A stretch of 64,000 bases of DNA from Galbula dea (lineage: Eukaryota > Chordata > Aves > Piciformes > Galbulidae), in the NCBI GenBank assembly GCA_013399015.1, contig VWZX01002867.1, forward strand, positions 1,225,368 to 1,289,367, given 5' to 3'. Below, in pieces: positions 34,421-46,900 of this stretch. Position 1 is the stretch's first letter. Each line of letters starts with the position of its first letter. The position numbers and the translations under genes were made by a program. The notes beneath the pieces are model-generated. The model saw only the letters and a list, made by a program, of their open reading frames with translations, did no database searches and had not been told where the DNA came from.

Positions 34421-35329
34421 CTAGGGAAGACTGCTGAAATTTGAGATCTTAAACAATAGGAGACTTGGATTCCTGGAGAGGTACAAGTTGGCTCATGGCC
34501 ACAGTGTCAGTGGAGCTCTGCTGATGTACGCAGGCAGAGAAATCTGCTCCGTGCTGCTCTGGAAGAGATAATATTTCTTTGCTTTGCTCTTGGAGGGGTG
34601 GGAAAAGGAAAAAACTCATAATGAGGATGAAATTGTCATGGCTTTGAACAATAGCTTTGGAAATTCCTACTCTCACAGCTCATGGGGAATATCACTTCTC
34701 AGTGGAGAGGGGAATGGCTTCTGGAGGATGACACACCTTCCTCCGGTTCCGGTTTGGAAAAGCCTGGGCTCCTTTCTTCAGTTCCCATCAAAGGGCACAA
34801 TAAATCCAGCCATCAAATACACCTACTGCTGATGTCTTCTGCATTTCGTGGGAAGATGCCAAACCCTAATAGACCATCCAGCTGTGGGCCTGATCCAGTG
34901 GCAGGACTGCAGGAGGATGGTCTTTCACAGCTCCAGTGCCGGTGCTGCTGTGGTCCCTAAGGGCTGCATCTTCCAGCGAGCCTGGAAACACCAATGGAGT
35001 AGCTGAAACCTGGAACATCTCATGGAGCATCCTTCCAGAAAGCTCCCAAGAGGAGGAGATGTTCAGAGATGCTGCCAGCCCAACAGACCAAACCAGGATT
35101 TGAATATCTTTCATCTCAGCATTGCTTTACAGTTCATCCTAAAGCCATAGCTGGCTCTCAGGGCTAGGACTTCCCTGGCATGGTTCTGCTCAAACAGCTG
35201 AGTGATTTTGACAAACCTTTGTGGAAGAAAAAGAAAAAACAAAAATAAAAGGATATGACATTACTAATTACTGGCTGAGGGTAGCTGAGTTAGTTAAGAG
35301 ATGGTGTAGCCTCATTTTGTGGTAAGAAA

Positions 35330-35475
35330 TACCTAGTTAATCTGTGGAACTCACCAGCACAAGACACCACTGAAGCTGAAGGACTTAGAGCTTTCAAAGC
35401 CAGGCTGTAGGATTATGTGAACATGGCTGTGTTCAATTTGATTAGCTTGGGCAAAAATCAAAACCACAACAGTCT
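35330..35475 (+). mobile_element. Diverged LINE-like fragment (probably old CR1)
   Basis: The segment resembles the part of CR1 that reads '..ctgtggaactca...cagg acac.. ctgaagctgaa..ttagc', with 'gttaatctgtggaactcacc' and 'gaagctgaaggacttagagc' visible. It lacks the conserved 3' terminus and is much more diverged than the other copies, so the family and the boundaries are uncertain. Confidence 0.4.
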
Positions 35476-36031
35476 GGATGAAGTGAGAGCCTACATGTTT
35501 TGATGCAGGACTGAAACCTGAGCCAAAGGGTGGGAGGAAGACATGGAGATTTGTGACAGGTTATTCTCTAACTTCCCAATTTGGGGTTTCTTCTTGGAAG
35601 TGGGATACCAAAGAACAGGCAAACATGCTTCAATCCAGTTACTGGGAACACACAGACTAAAGCTCCTTGCTTTCAAGAGGTAGAAAGCTCTTTCTTGCTC
35701 CTTCACCAGCCTCCTGAGCAAAAGCCATGGACATTTGCTAATGCTTCTGCTTATCACAGCCTTCCCCCATCAGCAGATCTGTGCTGTGCACTTCAACTTG
35801 AACTTGACCACAAGTCAACAGGAGGCCTTGGGAGATGGACAGATCGTTGTTGCGTGTCTTCTCAAGCCGGTTCCCTTCAACAGGTGTTTGCTGTGTCTGA
35901 GGTTACTTTGTTTATATAATCCTTGTTCCATTTGGAAGGATGAAAAATATCACTCCCTTTTATTGTAAACAGACTTAGGTTCTCTTAAACACTAAAAGGA
36001 AAGGTTACAAGATTAGTCATAGGCTTCTCCA

Positions 36032-36065
36032 ACCCCCCCCCCCCCACCTCACCACCACCACCACC
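36032..36065. repeat. Poly-C run followed by CCA repeats
   Basis: About 15 consecutive Cs are followed by 'acctcaccaccaccaccacc'. It is simple sequence prone to slippage and sequencing error. Confidence 0.9.
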
Positions 36066-36757
36066 TTGCCCTTCGAAGAACACATGGGAGAGGCAGCCTC
36101 TCCTCAGGCTAATGTTGGGGTGCATGCTGGGGGATACTGGAGAGGAGCAAAGCCTCCCTGGGGCTCCAGCTCTGCCTCCTGCCCCATGCTCTGGACCAGG
36201 AGGGGTTTGCTACGTGGGAGGTCTTTGCGTGCTGCCTGAGTGCTGGCTATCAGTTTTCAAATACAAGCTTGGATGAATGTCCAGGTTTTATCTTCCCTTT
36301 GCTGCCAACAATTCTCATTTTAGTTTTTTGGGGTTTTTTTCCCTTTTTCCAATCTTTTTTTTTTTCTTTTTTTCTTTTTTCCTTGACAAGACTCCATGAG
36401 TGAAAGCTCCATCATGGAAAGAGCATTTTTTATCATGATAGAAGCAGAGCCAGGATTCTGTATGGAAAGGCTGAGATGTTGCCTCACTGAGGAAGCAGCA
36501 GAGCAAGGACTGGCCTCAGCTTGGGGTAGATTTAAGGTGCATTTGGGGAAGAGGTGGGAGGGATGGAGCCTGCTGGGATAGACATGATGTGCAAAACCAG
36601 GCTGGCTGCCGGAATGAGATGGCTTTACTGGGGTCCCAGTGACCCTGGGAGACTGAAAGCAGCCCTGAGGAGGAAGACTTGGGGGTACCGTGGTAGATAA
36701 GCTGTAATTGTGCACTTGTAGCCCAGAAACCAAATGTATCCAGAGTTGCTCCCCTAG

Positions 36758-37338
36758 AAGTGTGGCCAGCAGGTCAGGGAGGAGATTGTGCCCCTCTGCT
36801 TTGCTCCAGGGAGACCTCACCTGCAGTGCTGGGGCCAGCTCTGGAGTTGTCAGCACAAAAGAGACATGGACCTGGTGGAGCAGATCTAGAGGAGGCCACA
36901 GAAAAGGTCTGAGGGCTGGAACCTCTCTGCTGGGAGGACAGGCTGAGACTTTGGGTTGTTCAGCCTGGAGAAAAGAAGGCTCTAGGGAAACCTTCCTGCA
37001 GCCTTGCAGTACTTAAAGGGGGTCTAGAAGCAGGATGGGGACAGACTTTTTAGCAGGGCCTGTTGTGACAGGACAAGGGGTGATGGTTTAAAACTAAAAG
37101 AGGGAGAATTAGACTAGAGAGAAGGAAGAAACGTTTTATGCTGAGTCTGGAGAGACACAGGTCCAGGTTGCCCAGAGAGGTGATAGATGTCCCACCCCTG
37201 GTACCATTCCAGGTCAGGTTGGACCATGGGGCTGTGAGCAACCTGATCTAATTGGAAATGTCTTTGTTCCCTGCAGGAGTGTTAGATTAGATGACCTGGA
37301 AAGGTCCCTTCCAACCCAAACCATTCTATGATTCTATA
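36758..37338 (+). mobile_element. CR1 LINE 3' end, longest fragment (type A)
   Basis: The element is plus-oriented and about 580 bp long. It begins upstream of the usual truncation points with 'gtggccagcaggtcaggg', then 'tccagggagacctcacctgc', 'cagcctggagaaaagaagg', 'ggtccaggttgcccagagagg' and 'ttagatgacctggaaagg'. It ends 'ccattctatgattctataac' with two visible terminal octamers. No reverse-transcriptase or endonuclease coding sequence is present. Confidence 0.94.
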
Positions 37339-38221
37339 ACTCTAATGCAGACAGAACTCCCCAAGCCTTTCAGCAAAAGGTTGCCACACAGCTTAGCCAT
37401 GCCCCAACTCCAGAGCAGCCAGTTCCAAGGCCCAGGGCTTCCCTGGGCTCTCCACAAACCCCTTGGTGATGTGTGTAAATGAGTTCTGTGCAAAGCCTCT
37501 GCTCCAATCCTTGAACTCAAAAGGGGCATGAGCATCTTGACAGGGCCTCCTAACATAAGGCATGTGTGCCTCAGCCATGCTATGAATCATCAGGGCCTGG
37601 AACAGAGCTTTATTTAGGATGCAGAGTCAGAGAAAATTCCACCCTTGCCCTGGGAGTAGGGGAAAGCAGGTGTTTTTTTCCATAAACTGTCCTTAGCCCT
37701 AAAGTTAATGGCCATAAATTAAACAGGGGAGGAGAATAGCAGATGTTACTCTAGGAATCCACGTGAGTGTGCCTGAAGGTGAAAGCTAAATGGAGAGGTT
37801 TTTTTCTTTTTAAAGCATAATCCAAAGAAATATCTGTGCCTTTTCCCTTTCCAGCTGATTCTCAGATCCACAGGTGTTTGAGCAATGCACCTTTCCACCT
37901 TCTTCCCCAGACTGAGTCAGACCTCAGCCCCAGCACAGGTTTCATGGCTGGGCAGGCTGCAGGCATCTCACTGGCCCAGCTGCCACCTCAGCTTTGCCAC
38001 TGCATCCCCCAACAGCACATCCCAAGAGCTTTGTTGTAGCCCTTAGGTTGAAAGACCCTCCCTGTATTCTTGATGAGACCTATTTCTTCCCTTTTTTTTC
38101 CTAAAATCACTCAATCCTCCTCCTCCATGAATCCTTGAGGAGGATGCACTAGGAGCCCAGCACCCAGAAACATCCAGACACAGCCTCACTCTTGCTGTCC
38201 CTATGGCCCCAGCACCCATGC
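37339..38221. other. Unique intergenic sequence, no gene seen
   Basis: This is a spacer between two plus-oriented CR1 fragments. Only short frames without recognisable products are present. Confidence 0.5.
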
Positions 38222-38499
38222 CTGTAGGGACAGGACAAGCAGAGGTGGTTTTAAACTAAAGGAAGGAGATTTAGACTAGATAGAATGAAGACATTTTTTA
38301 CAGTGAGGGTGGTGAGACCCTGGCCTAGGCTGCCCAGAGAGGTGGGAGATGTCCCATCCCTGGTACCATTCCAGGTCAGGTTGTTCAGGGCTCTGAGCAA
38401 CCTGATCTAGTTGGAGGTGTATTTGTTCACTGCAGGAGTGTTGGACTAGATGTCTTTGAAAGGTCTCTTCCAACCCAAAACCATTCTATGACTCTATGG
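38222..38499 (+). mobile_element. CR1 LINE 3' end (type A)
   Basis: The element is plus-oriented. It starts at 'ctgtagggacaggacaagc', continues with 'agatttagactagatagaa' and 'ggcctaggctgcccagagagg', and finishes 'aaccattctatgactctatgg'. It resembles the copy ending at 37338 in its 'ttgttc.ctgcaggagtgtt' segment, so the two belong to one subtype. Confidence 0.93.
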
Positions 38500-41400
38500 A
38501 ATTGTTTGTTTGTAGTTAGTTCAGGGGTGCACAGGACCACTGAGATCCTCTCCTGGAGCTGGGAAGGAACATCTTTGGACCAGCTCCTTTGGACCTTATT
38601 TCCAAGTAGATCTGTCTGGTTTCTGCATGCCACAATTCCCAGCTCCTTCAAACAGGCAGGAGAAAAGGAGAAGGGGGGGGAAGGGGGGGAGACACACCAG
38701 GAAAAAAAAAAGGAAATAGGAAAACCTAAAACCCTGGGGCTAAATTGAAGCCATTAGTAGCCTTGAACTGATGACAGAGCAATAAATTACTAATTAACCT
38801 TCAGGGCAAGTTCAACACCTTGGGGATAAGTGTGAAAACATGGAGTAATAAGCCCTGACAAAGCTGGGGAGCAGCAGCTCCCACAGGGATGGGGCATGAA
38901 GGGGGGATTTTTGTGGGCAGAGAGCAGCAACGTGAGGGTACCAGGGCTAGGATCTTGCCTGGCCTCAGTCCCAAGACCTTAAAAAAGAAAAATAACCACA
39001 TTTCTGCCATGGTTTTGCAAAAGTGTGTCTTACTCAGATGTCTGGCTTAGTGCAGCCAGGCTTAACAAAAAATAATATGCCACCAGCTTATGGGAAATGT
39101 CTTCAATTACAGAGAGCAAGGGTTGGCTCAGGGGGGATCTTGTTCTTGTTGTAATTGCACCAACCCATCAATGCCTTGGACTGACTTTTCCAGGGCAGGC
39201 AATTGCCTTGAACCTCTTGACCAACTCCTGAGGGAGGTTTCTGCTGGATCTGAGAGCAGCCCAGGCCTGGAGGGATCTGCCTGAGGGTGCTGGGGATAGG
39301 GCAGCCAGCACCAATCCCCCCTTGGCTGAGCCCTGCCCATGGAATGATGCAACCTTGCAGATGGTTCAGCATAGAAATGCTTCCAGTGGTTAATGCTGTG
39401 CAGTGCCAGTGTAATTAGGTCAATCCACCTCATTAGGAGAGATGATCATATATTCCAAAGTATTTTTATATAGATAAATACATACCTTGCTGTGTTGCAA
39501 GAAGCAGATCATCATGACCTCAACCTGAGCCCAAGCCCAGTCTCTGCAGGTTTTCTTTGGTGGTTGTTTGGATTTTATTCTCCTGCAAGGGAGAGGAAAT
39601 GCAATCCTGACCACCCATGAAGTTCATGAAGCTCTTAGAAATGTGAATGTGTCAGGGACAGGGAGCTGTGATGGCTTAGGGCTGTGGCAGAGGACAAACC
39701 CCACCTCTGTCCTGGGTGAAGATGAGGAGGCAATGTGTTCCCAAGACAGCAAGGGGCAGAGGGACTCTTCCCAAATCAGACAAACAAACAAACCCAAACC
39801 TGCAACCTTTCAGCTCTTGCCTGCCCTAAAGGGGAGCCCAAAGCCATGCCAATCTGCACAACCAGGAGCTCCAAGACCCTCCCCACTCTTTTTAATTTTC
39901 TTCCTGGTGTTGGGGCAAGCATTTGCAAGGTTCATTCTTTGGCATCTTGCTGCTGATCAAGCAGAGGACTTTGCCAAGAGTGTTGCATCAAGGTCTTTTC
40001 AGTTGTAATGGCGTATGACATTTCTGAGACCAGATATGGCTCAACTAATCATATTTTAATATCCCTACCTTTTAGGAATGGCCTGACTTGGAGAGTACAG
40101 AGTAATATGTTAATTTCTGAGCTCTGATGAGCATGATTTGGGGCAGGTATTTAGTTTCTGTATGTTCTGAATCGTGCTCCCAGATGTTCAATGCCAAGGG
40201 GCTCTAAAGAGTAACTGCACAAATATAATATTTAATACCCAATGTCAGTTTGGGTTGTTCTACTCAATTTCCTGGAAAGATCTTTAAACTCCTCTTATTT
40301 TGCTTGAATCCCCAATCAGTTCCATACTCCAGCCTGAGCTATGTAATTCCACATAACTAAGTTCTCTAATTTCTGAGATGCAAATGTAGAGCAGATGTAA
40401 AAGGGGAGGGGAGGGAAAGGAAGGGGGGAGAGATGTTCCTGTGCTTTCAGCAATGCTGGTTATCAGCACTGGTTGGCTCCAGGAGGGGAAGGGTTGTTGG
40501 GCTCAGTGCTTTGGACCTTCACCAAGAGCTGTTGGGGAGGAGGTGGGTCTACCAGATGCACCTAACCTTAAGTAATCATCCTGCTGGATTGGCCAGTTAA
40601 GAGTGGGAATAAATGGTGGACCTGTCTTGCTAGCAAAGCCTCATCCTATTAAATGAGCCTGAGCCGTCACCCAGGCTGAAAGAAGCACTGAGATTTCAGA
40701 GGGCTGAGGGTCAAGGTGAACTTATGGCTTTCTTGGTAATGTGGTGAGACAGGGAAGGAGCTGTAGTCCTCTGGGACTTCTCAGAGCTGCAGAGAAATTC
40801 ACTTCTTGTTGATTGCCCTGTTGTGCTGCATGATGTTCCTGTCTTGGTCTGGGGCCATCAGTGATCTCATCACCTATGAGTCTTCAGTTGGCCAAAACAT
40901 CTGCAGTTGCTGCTTCTGCAGCAACTGGCACTGCCAGTGTCCTGGTGTTACTCTTGAGATGGGAATCAGTGACAGCAGAAGACTTTTTCCTTCCTTGGAG
41001 GCCTGGCTGATCCCTCCACAGCTCTGTTCCACAGGGTTCATGCAGCAAACCCAACACAACTCCCCACCACACCAGTCCAGATGGGTCAAAATCAGGGCTG
41101 AGAGAGTCCTGAGGGAGTAGGAGCAGACAGGGCACATGGTCCAAGGGCTCAGTGGTCTGGCAGAGGACAAGGGAGAACATAACCCCTGTAGCAACCCCTG
41201 TGACCGCTCCCAGGGCTCAAAACTCAGCAGCTGCCACTTGCAGCCCTATCCATCACCACAGGCTCTTTGAGCATGGTGAAGTTATTTGACCTTTTATTTT
41301 TTTTTTCTTTCTGCTTTAAAAAGAAATACAATAAAAATGCACTTCTGGCTGCAGCTTCTAAAGCAGAACTGACCAACTACCATATATAGTCTCAACGAAG

Positions 41401-41871
41401 GACAAGCCACAGACTTCCTTCCATCTTTTTGAGCCATCCCCTTTCCTACAGCACCATCCAAGTTGCATTAATCATGGCTTTCTTTCAGAGTAAACTGAAT
41501 TAATCTGCCCTCTCACCATTTCCCTGATGGTTCACAGCAAATCTTGGATGCATGTAGGATCCTGTGCACCTCACAGGCAGGGTGGTAGGACGATGCAGAG
41601 GAAACAGTAGCTATTTCTATCAGGTCAAGCCTCACGGTGTTTCCTGCTCCTCCAAGTAGATTGGTCCCAGGTGGTCAGAGCCCCATGTACACTTAGGTCA
41701 GAAATGCTCACTTTCTACCATGCCTTACTTGCCAAAAATAAACCTTTTTCTGCTGTGTGACCCACCTGACTTCTTTGGTTCAGAGATCTCAGCAGCTTCA
41801 AAGGTTGTTTCTGCTTCATGGGCTTTGGGTCTCCCTGCTGAAAAAGCTGAGGGAGAGCTTCAGAATTCACA
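38500..41871. other. 3.4 kb unique sequence with purine-rich runs and one copy of a 61-bp shared segment
   Basis: No gene is recognised. A G-rich and A-rich purine tract lies at 38660-38715 and another at 40398-40430. The segment 40560-40620 matches 44161-44220 (see the separate entries). Frames such as 39568-40008 plus (146 codons) and 40806-41194 on both strands have no recognisable domains. Confidence 0.5.
40560..40620 (+). repeat. Copy 1 of a ~61-bp dispersed segment
   Basis: The segment shares an exact 21-base run, beginning 'cagttaagagtgggaataaa', with 44161-44220. The flanks are weaker but alignable ('cctgctgga.tgg.cagtt'). It contains an AATAAA hexamer. It may be a fragment of an unrecognised LTR or other dispersed repeat. 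Confidence 0.7.
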
Positions 41872-42058
41872 GATCATAGAATCATGAAGGTTGGAAGAGA
41901 CCTCTAAGATCATCAAGTCCAACCATCATCCTATCACCCCCATGTCACTAAACAATGTCCCTAAACACCATATCTCTATGCTTTTTAAACCCCTCCAGGG
42001 TTGGTGACTCCACCACTGCCCTGGGCAGCCTGGGCCAATACCTCACAACTCTTGCAGG
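41872..42058 (-). mobile_element. CR1 LINE 3' terminus (type C)
   Basis: The element is minus-oriented. It starts 'atcatagaatcatgaagg', with 'ctaagatcatcaagtccaac', 'cactaaacaatgtccctaa' and 'ggtgactccaccactgccc'. It is 5'-truncated after 'cctgggccaatacctcac'. Confidence 0.93.
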
Positions 42059-42862
42059 CAATGTTTCTAGTTACATGTCAGTGTCTTGGACTCCCTGGGA
42101 ATGTTCTTCTTTGTCTTGTTCCCAAATGTATTGGCCAAAGGACCCCTTGGAGATGTGCTCAGTGTGAAGCAGACACATGCAGTATAATGCCTGTATTCAT
42201 AAACCATTAACTCCCCCAAAACCTGTCTGTGCCTTATCTGATCTAGTGAGTCTTTCCCTGACATAGGGGATAGAGGTTCTTCATGTCATGTCCTACCATC
42301 ATTATAGACTAAGCTCTTTCAAATGGCTTTCTCTCCTCTTTCTTTCTATTTGAATGGGTTAATCTACTGCTGTATTCTGCCACATGAAAGTAGCTCTGCC
42401 TTCATTTGTGGCCATGCTGATTACAAAGCCTCAGAGATCTCTAATTAAATCGCTTTGGGTTTGGTGGATTTCTTTCAAAGAGAACCATCAAAATAGCATT
42501 TGTGACTCATTACAATTATAACAGCAATGCTATCATCTTTGCCTTCTTAGATTACTCATTTTTGAGCTAAACCACTGCCTGCTGCTCATACCTTTAACAG
42601 CTCAGGCATGGGCCACTATCCCTCCTGCCTGGAGAAGAGGATACTCCCCAGCAACCTCAAGGCATGGCCACCCTTGGTATCTCTCAAAGGGAATGAAGCA
42701 CATCTCTAGTTGGTTTGTCTGCTGAAAGCCACCAAGTCAAGACATTTTACACACATTCAAAGCCTATGAGTGATTGGAATATGCACAGAATTTATTCTGG
42801 GGGTGTCCATATCTTTGGGATGTCCTGAAAGCTGTTGGATGTTCTTAATGCTTAAATGTTTT
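42059..42862. other. Unique sequence with a homeodomain-site-rich patch
   Basis: No gene is recognised. The patch 42436-42600 is listed separately as a candidate element. Confidence 0.5.
42436..42600. promoter_or_regulatory. Candidate non-coding element rich in TAATTA/CAATTA-like cores
   Basis: The unique patch includes 'ctctaattaaatcgctttgg' near 42439, 'ttacaattataacag' near 42510, GATTACT near 42551 and a retained CpG. Motif clustering of this kind is common in vertebrate developmental enhancers, but AT-rich DNA produces such cores by chance. Only cross-species conservation would decide. Confidence 0.2.
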
Positions 42863-43193
42863 CAGTGCTTGAAGGGACCTATAGGAAAGATGAGGACACA
42901 GAGCAGGGATTGTTGTGACAGGACAAGGGGTGCTGGTTTGAAACTAGAAGAGGGAGATTTGGGCCAGAGAGAAGGAAGAAATGTTTTACACTGAGGATGG
43001 TGAGACCCTGGCCCAGGTTGCCCAGAGAGGTGGGAGATGCCCCACTCCTGGTACCTTGAACCATTCCAGGTCAGGTTATCTGGGGCTGTGAGCAACCTGT
43101 TCTAGTTGGAGATGCCCCTGCTCAGTGCAGGGGGGGGTCGACTAGCTGACCTGGAACTGTCTTCCAACCCAAAACTATGCTGTGATTCCATGT
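42863..43193 (+). mobile_element. CR1 LINE 3' end (type A)
   Basis: The element is plus-oriented. It shows 'gacaggacaaggggtgctgg', 'gagagaaggaagaaatg', 'ggcccaggttgcccagagagg' and 'ccattccaggtcaggttatc'. It ends near 'actatgctgtgattcc'. A seven- or eight-base insertion ('ccttgaa') interrupts the 'ggtaccattcc' segment. Confidence 0.93.
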
Positions 43194-43788
43194 TACAGTC
43201 AGTACACTTGTACTGTCTTCTCCTGTCCAAAACTCTTCTCCAGAAAGTTTCTCTCCTTGTTTTCTAAGAGCAACAGAGCCCTGGCAAGGTAATTCAGTGC
43301 CTGCAATGCCTGGTCTGACCCTGCCAGCAGGTGAAGTAACCAACTCTATTGAGCACAGAGCCCCTGTGCTGCTGGAGATGTTTGTACATGGTCACACATC
43401 TTAATTATGCAGAGGTTTTCATTCTCTAAGGTTTTTACCCCTTCCATTATGTCAGCACGTACAGGAGTTGATGGAGCTTCTTTACCCTGCAACCCAGCAG
43501 ACAGCTGATGCTACAACAGCCCCTAGCAATGGATAACATCAGAGTGACAAGCTTTCTGGGGAGATTAATCCCACCAAAACTCAGCAAGCCCTCTGACATG
43601 GGACTGTACCACTATGAGGAGCCATCCTGCCTCCTGGAGCAGAGACCTCTTCTTAAAGACAGAAGTTACCTTGGAGAAAGACTAGAAATGAGAGAAAGGC
43701 TTTTAGAGGCTCTATAATGGGGATGAGGGAAGGGCTACCTCCCACCTGTGGTAATCTGGGACACTGTGGGCTTTGTCTTAAGGGCAGA
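43194..43788. other. Unique intergenic spacer, no gene seen
   Basis: The spacer lies between two CR1 fragments. A 69-codon plus frame at 43508-43717 has a charged C-terminal stretch but no recognisable family, and I do not annotate it. Confidence 0.45.
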
Positions 43789-43916
43789 GATCACAGAATC
43801 GTTAAGGTTGGAAGAGCCCTCTAAGATCATCAAGTCCAACTGTCAACCCAGCACCCCCATGCCACTAAACCATGTCCCTAAGTACCACATCTAGATGTTT
43901 TTTAAACCCCTTTTCT
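43789..43916 (-). mobile_element. CR1 LINE 3' terminus (type C), short
   Basis: The element is minus-oriented. It starts 'atcacagaatcgttaagg', with 'ctctaagatcatcaagtcc' and 'aaaccatgtccctaagtacc'. It closely resembles 41872-42058 over its whole length. Confidence 0.92.
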
Positions 43917-46900
43917 TCTTCCTAAGGAAGATGTAGCAGAGGTCTCATCACTTTTGCATGAGGTTCAGGGTAGGTCTGGCTGCAAACTGGATGGGACCAC
44001 AATGGCTTTAGGAGAGGGCCAGAGCTGGAGTCACTGACTGCCCAGCTGATTTCACAGACCTCAGCTGTGACAGAAATCACAATGGGGCTTCATGACTATC
44101 CAGGTTTAATTTATCAAAGCTTGAGGATACCTTAAAACCACCTTGCTCATTTGTTGGTGGCCCTAGCCCTGAGAAATCAACCTGCTGGAGTGGTCAGTTA
44201 AGAGTGGGAATAAATGGTGAACCACCTCATCTGTGGTGACTCTTCAGCCTCTCAGGTCAAAGTGGTGGGGAGAACTGGCACATCCCTCTTCCTACTTCTG
44301 CTGCCACTTGTTGAGGCTGGGGAGAAAGCAGTCCTGGTGGCACTGATGATGTTGATTGCCACTGGCACGTTTCCTCCTGGTTGGTTTCTGATTCTGTGGG
44401 GCATCCCTGTTGCCTGGCAAGTGCCATGTGGGTATAATCAGTCTCAGGCAATTTATTTTTACTACCCTGTGTAAACACTGTGCTGAAATTGTCACTGTGA
44501 TTTAGGAGGTGCCAGATTTTTCTGTAAGTGAATTTTTTTCTCTCTTCCCCCCACCTCCCCATCCCAGCCCTTTCTTTCTGGACACCTTCTACTCCATCTC
44601 TGAAATGAGACTTCATGAGCAGCTTTCACTGAGGCTTTCCCAGGTGATGGGACATGCTGTTGTAAGCTGAGCTCTGTCCCTCCAGGCTTCCCTAGATGTT
44701 TTCTTGGAGGCTGCAAGAAGGAGAAGGCAGAATTATCTTCCTCTTTTGCCTGGCAACCATTTTGTATGCTGAAAAATAGGAGTACCATTTTAAAGGAGCT
44801 GCTCAGAGGGATGTAATCACCCAAATACAGATGAAATCACTTAAAAAATGTTGAAACTGGCAACCTCATCTATTTTAATTATAGACTCCAGTGATATTCT
44901 GCTGAAAGCAATTACGTTGTAGCTCTTCCCACACACACAGACAGCCCCAGTTGTGCTCCAAAAACCACTGTGAAGCATATAAGACCTCATGTGTGTACAC
45001 ATTCTTTTTTCAACCCATTTTCTTAGACAGCTTTTGAAAGAAGGCAGAAGATTCACTCTTCTGGACACAGCCTTATTGCATGTAGGTAGGTGCATTTAGG
45101 TAGATGAATGCAGGCATGTTGGTTGCAGCAGCAGCAGCAAGATGTGTCTGTCTTGAGAACAACCTTTCTCCCCCCACTTCTTGAATGGTCTCTTGTTTCT
45201 GCTCTGAAAAATGGCTGTCTCTGCTTCGTCAGGACTTTTGAAGCTCACCATGACCAGAAAAGATACTTCTGTTTAAAACCAGATCCACTCCAAAGCTTCA
45301 AAGGAAAGCTATCCATTTCCCCAGGTTGGACTGGCCAAGGAGTGTGGCTGGCTGAAATGTAGTCGAGACGCTCAGATCCAGTTCATGCTACTGATACCCC
45401 TTGCTCTCCCTTCCCCAATTAACCCAGATGAATGGAGCCTTTTGTAGTGAGGGAAGAAATGGGCAGAAATCACAATCATCTCTTTCTAGCCAGACCTCTG
45501 GAGCTCAGGGTGAGGCAACGACTCTGCCTGGTTGCTGAAGAAGAAGGAGGAAAACGGCAATTTCTCAGCGGTTTCCTTGGCATGTTAGAAACTGGAGGAG
45601 ATCTTCTCGCTGCACTTCAGACCGGGCGCTCCCATTGACTCTGTTCCAGCCATTCAAGCCCTGGGGGGTCATGGGCTCTGAATTGCATCCTTCACAGCCC
45701 AAGCTGAGCAGGTTTGGCCTAACCTGGTGGCCTGGTGTACCCCCTTGGGTACCTAGACAAAAAGGCAGAAGAGGTTTTTGGAGCGCAGTGGCTTGCGACT
45801 TTTCCGTGTGCTCTTCCCAGGCCAAAGCCTTTGCTCTCAGTGAGGAGTTCTGCTTCTTTCCTGTTATTTTAAAACTAAGTACTTTGCACATTTGGGAAGT
45901 ATTATTAAGTAATAGTCTGAGTGACTGTCTGTGGTTGGCCTTAATTTCTTCCAGTTCTCCAAGTGTCTAATTACACTTTCTTCAATGTTAACTGTACAGA
46001 TTGTTTCAAATGGGCAAAGACCTCTTGTTTAAATTTAAAATTATAACCCAAAAAGGAAACTCTTCAGTTTATCAGGCCAGAGTGGCAGTCTGGGATTAGA
46101 GGTATCACCAAATGTCTTCTAACTTCAACACTGCCCATGGTTCTCTATATCTTCCCCCAAGTACCCTTGAAAGACTAAAAACCAACGAGCCAGGTGCTAC
46201 CTGGTGTAAATCCAAATCGTCTTTTTTATGCAGCTCCACTCTTCCCTGGCTTAAAACCAGGTCTGTCTTTGACTTAGACTCAAGTCAACTGAAGACACAA
46301 TCAGGCAAAAGTAAGCAACCTCCTTTGAAGAAGCTGTGTGTGCCCCACTTTGGTTACATTCTCCCTGCTGGGGGCACCCTGACCAGCTGCACATTCCTAC
46401 TCCAGGGTGAGGCAAAGTGAAGTGGGCACCAGGAAGGGCTTCAGGATGATGTATTCCACACACAGAGTGGGAAAACAGACATGTGATCTTGGCTGAAGAC
46501 AGCAAGTTGGGAAGCTACAATAACTGAGTTGATTTAGAGATCACTTGAGCCTTCCTTTAACAGTTGATGAAAGAGCAACCAGTTCTCACATGGAGACATC
46601 TCTCAGAATAAGGAGAAACTCTTTAAAGGAACGTTGCTACCCCTTTGCTATGGCTAATTTAGAAAAACAAACATATCCTGCAGCTAATTTTTCTGATCCC
46701 AGTTTAAACTGGATCAGGTAGGTGGCAGGAGAGGGATGAGAGGAGCAGAGCCACTGCTGGGGCTGTGAGAAACACCAACGATGCACATCACCCATCAGTG
46801 CCTGAGGAACAAGTTCTGGGAGGGCACTAACATCTTGATTGTGCTCACAACTTCTGCTGACCATCATATCAACTTCAATTTAGGCTTGGTCAAGGTTGGT

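Larger units (their letters stand above)
34021..36757. other. Unique sequence with a CpG-retaining patch, poly-C/CCA run and T-rich tract
   Basis: No gene is recognised. Contents include a candidate element at 34136-34420, a diverged LINE-like segment at 35330-35475, a poly-C run followed by CCA repeats at 36032-36065, and a T-rich tract at 36318-36382. The minus-strand 178-codon frame at 36320-36856 runs through the T-rich tract (poly-Lys end) and into the next CR1, so it is not a gene. Confidence 0.5.

Noticed and set aside
36320..36856. 178-codon minus frame
   Set aside because: Its C-terminal end is poly-Lys from a T-rich tract and its N-terminal part is CR1 sequence. It has no independent support.
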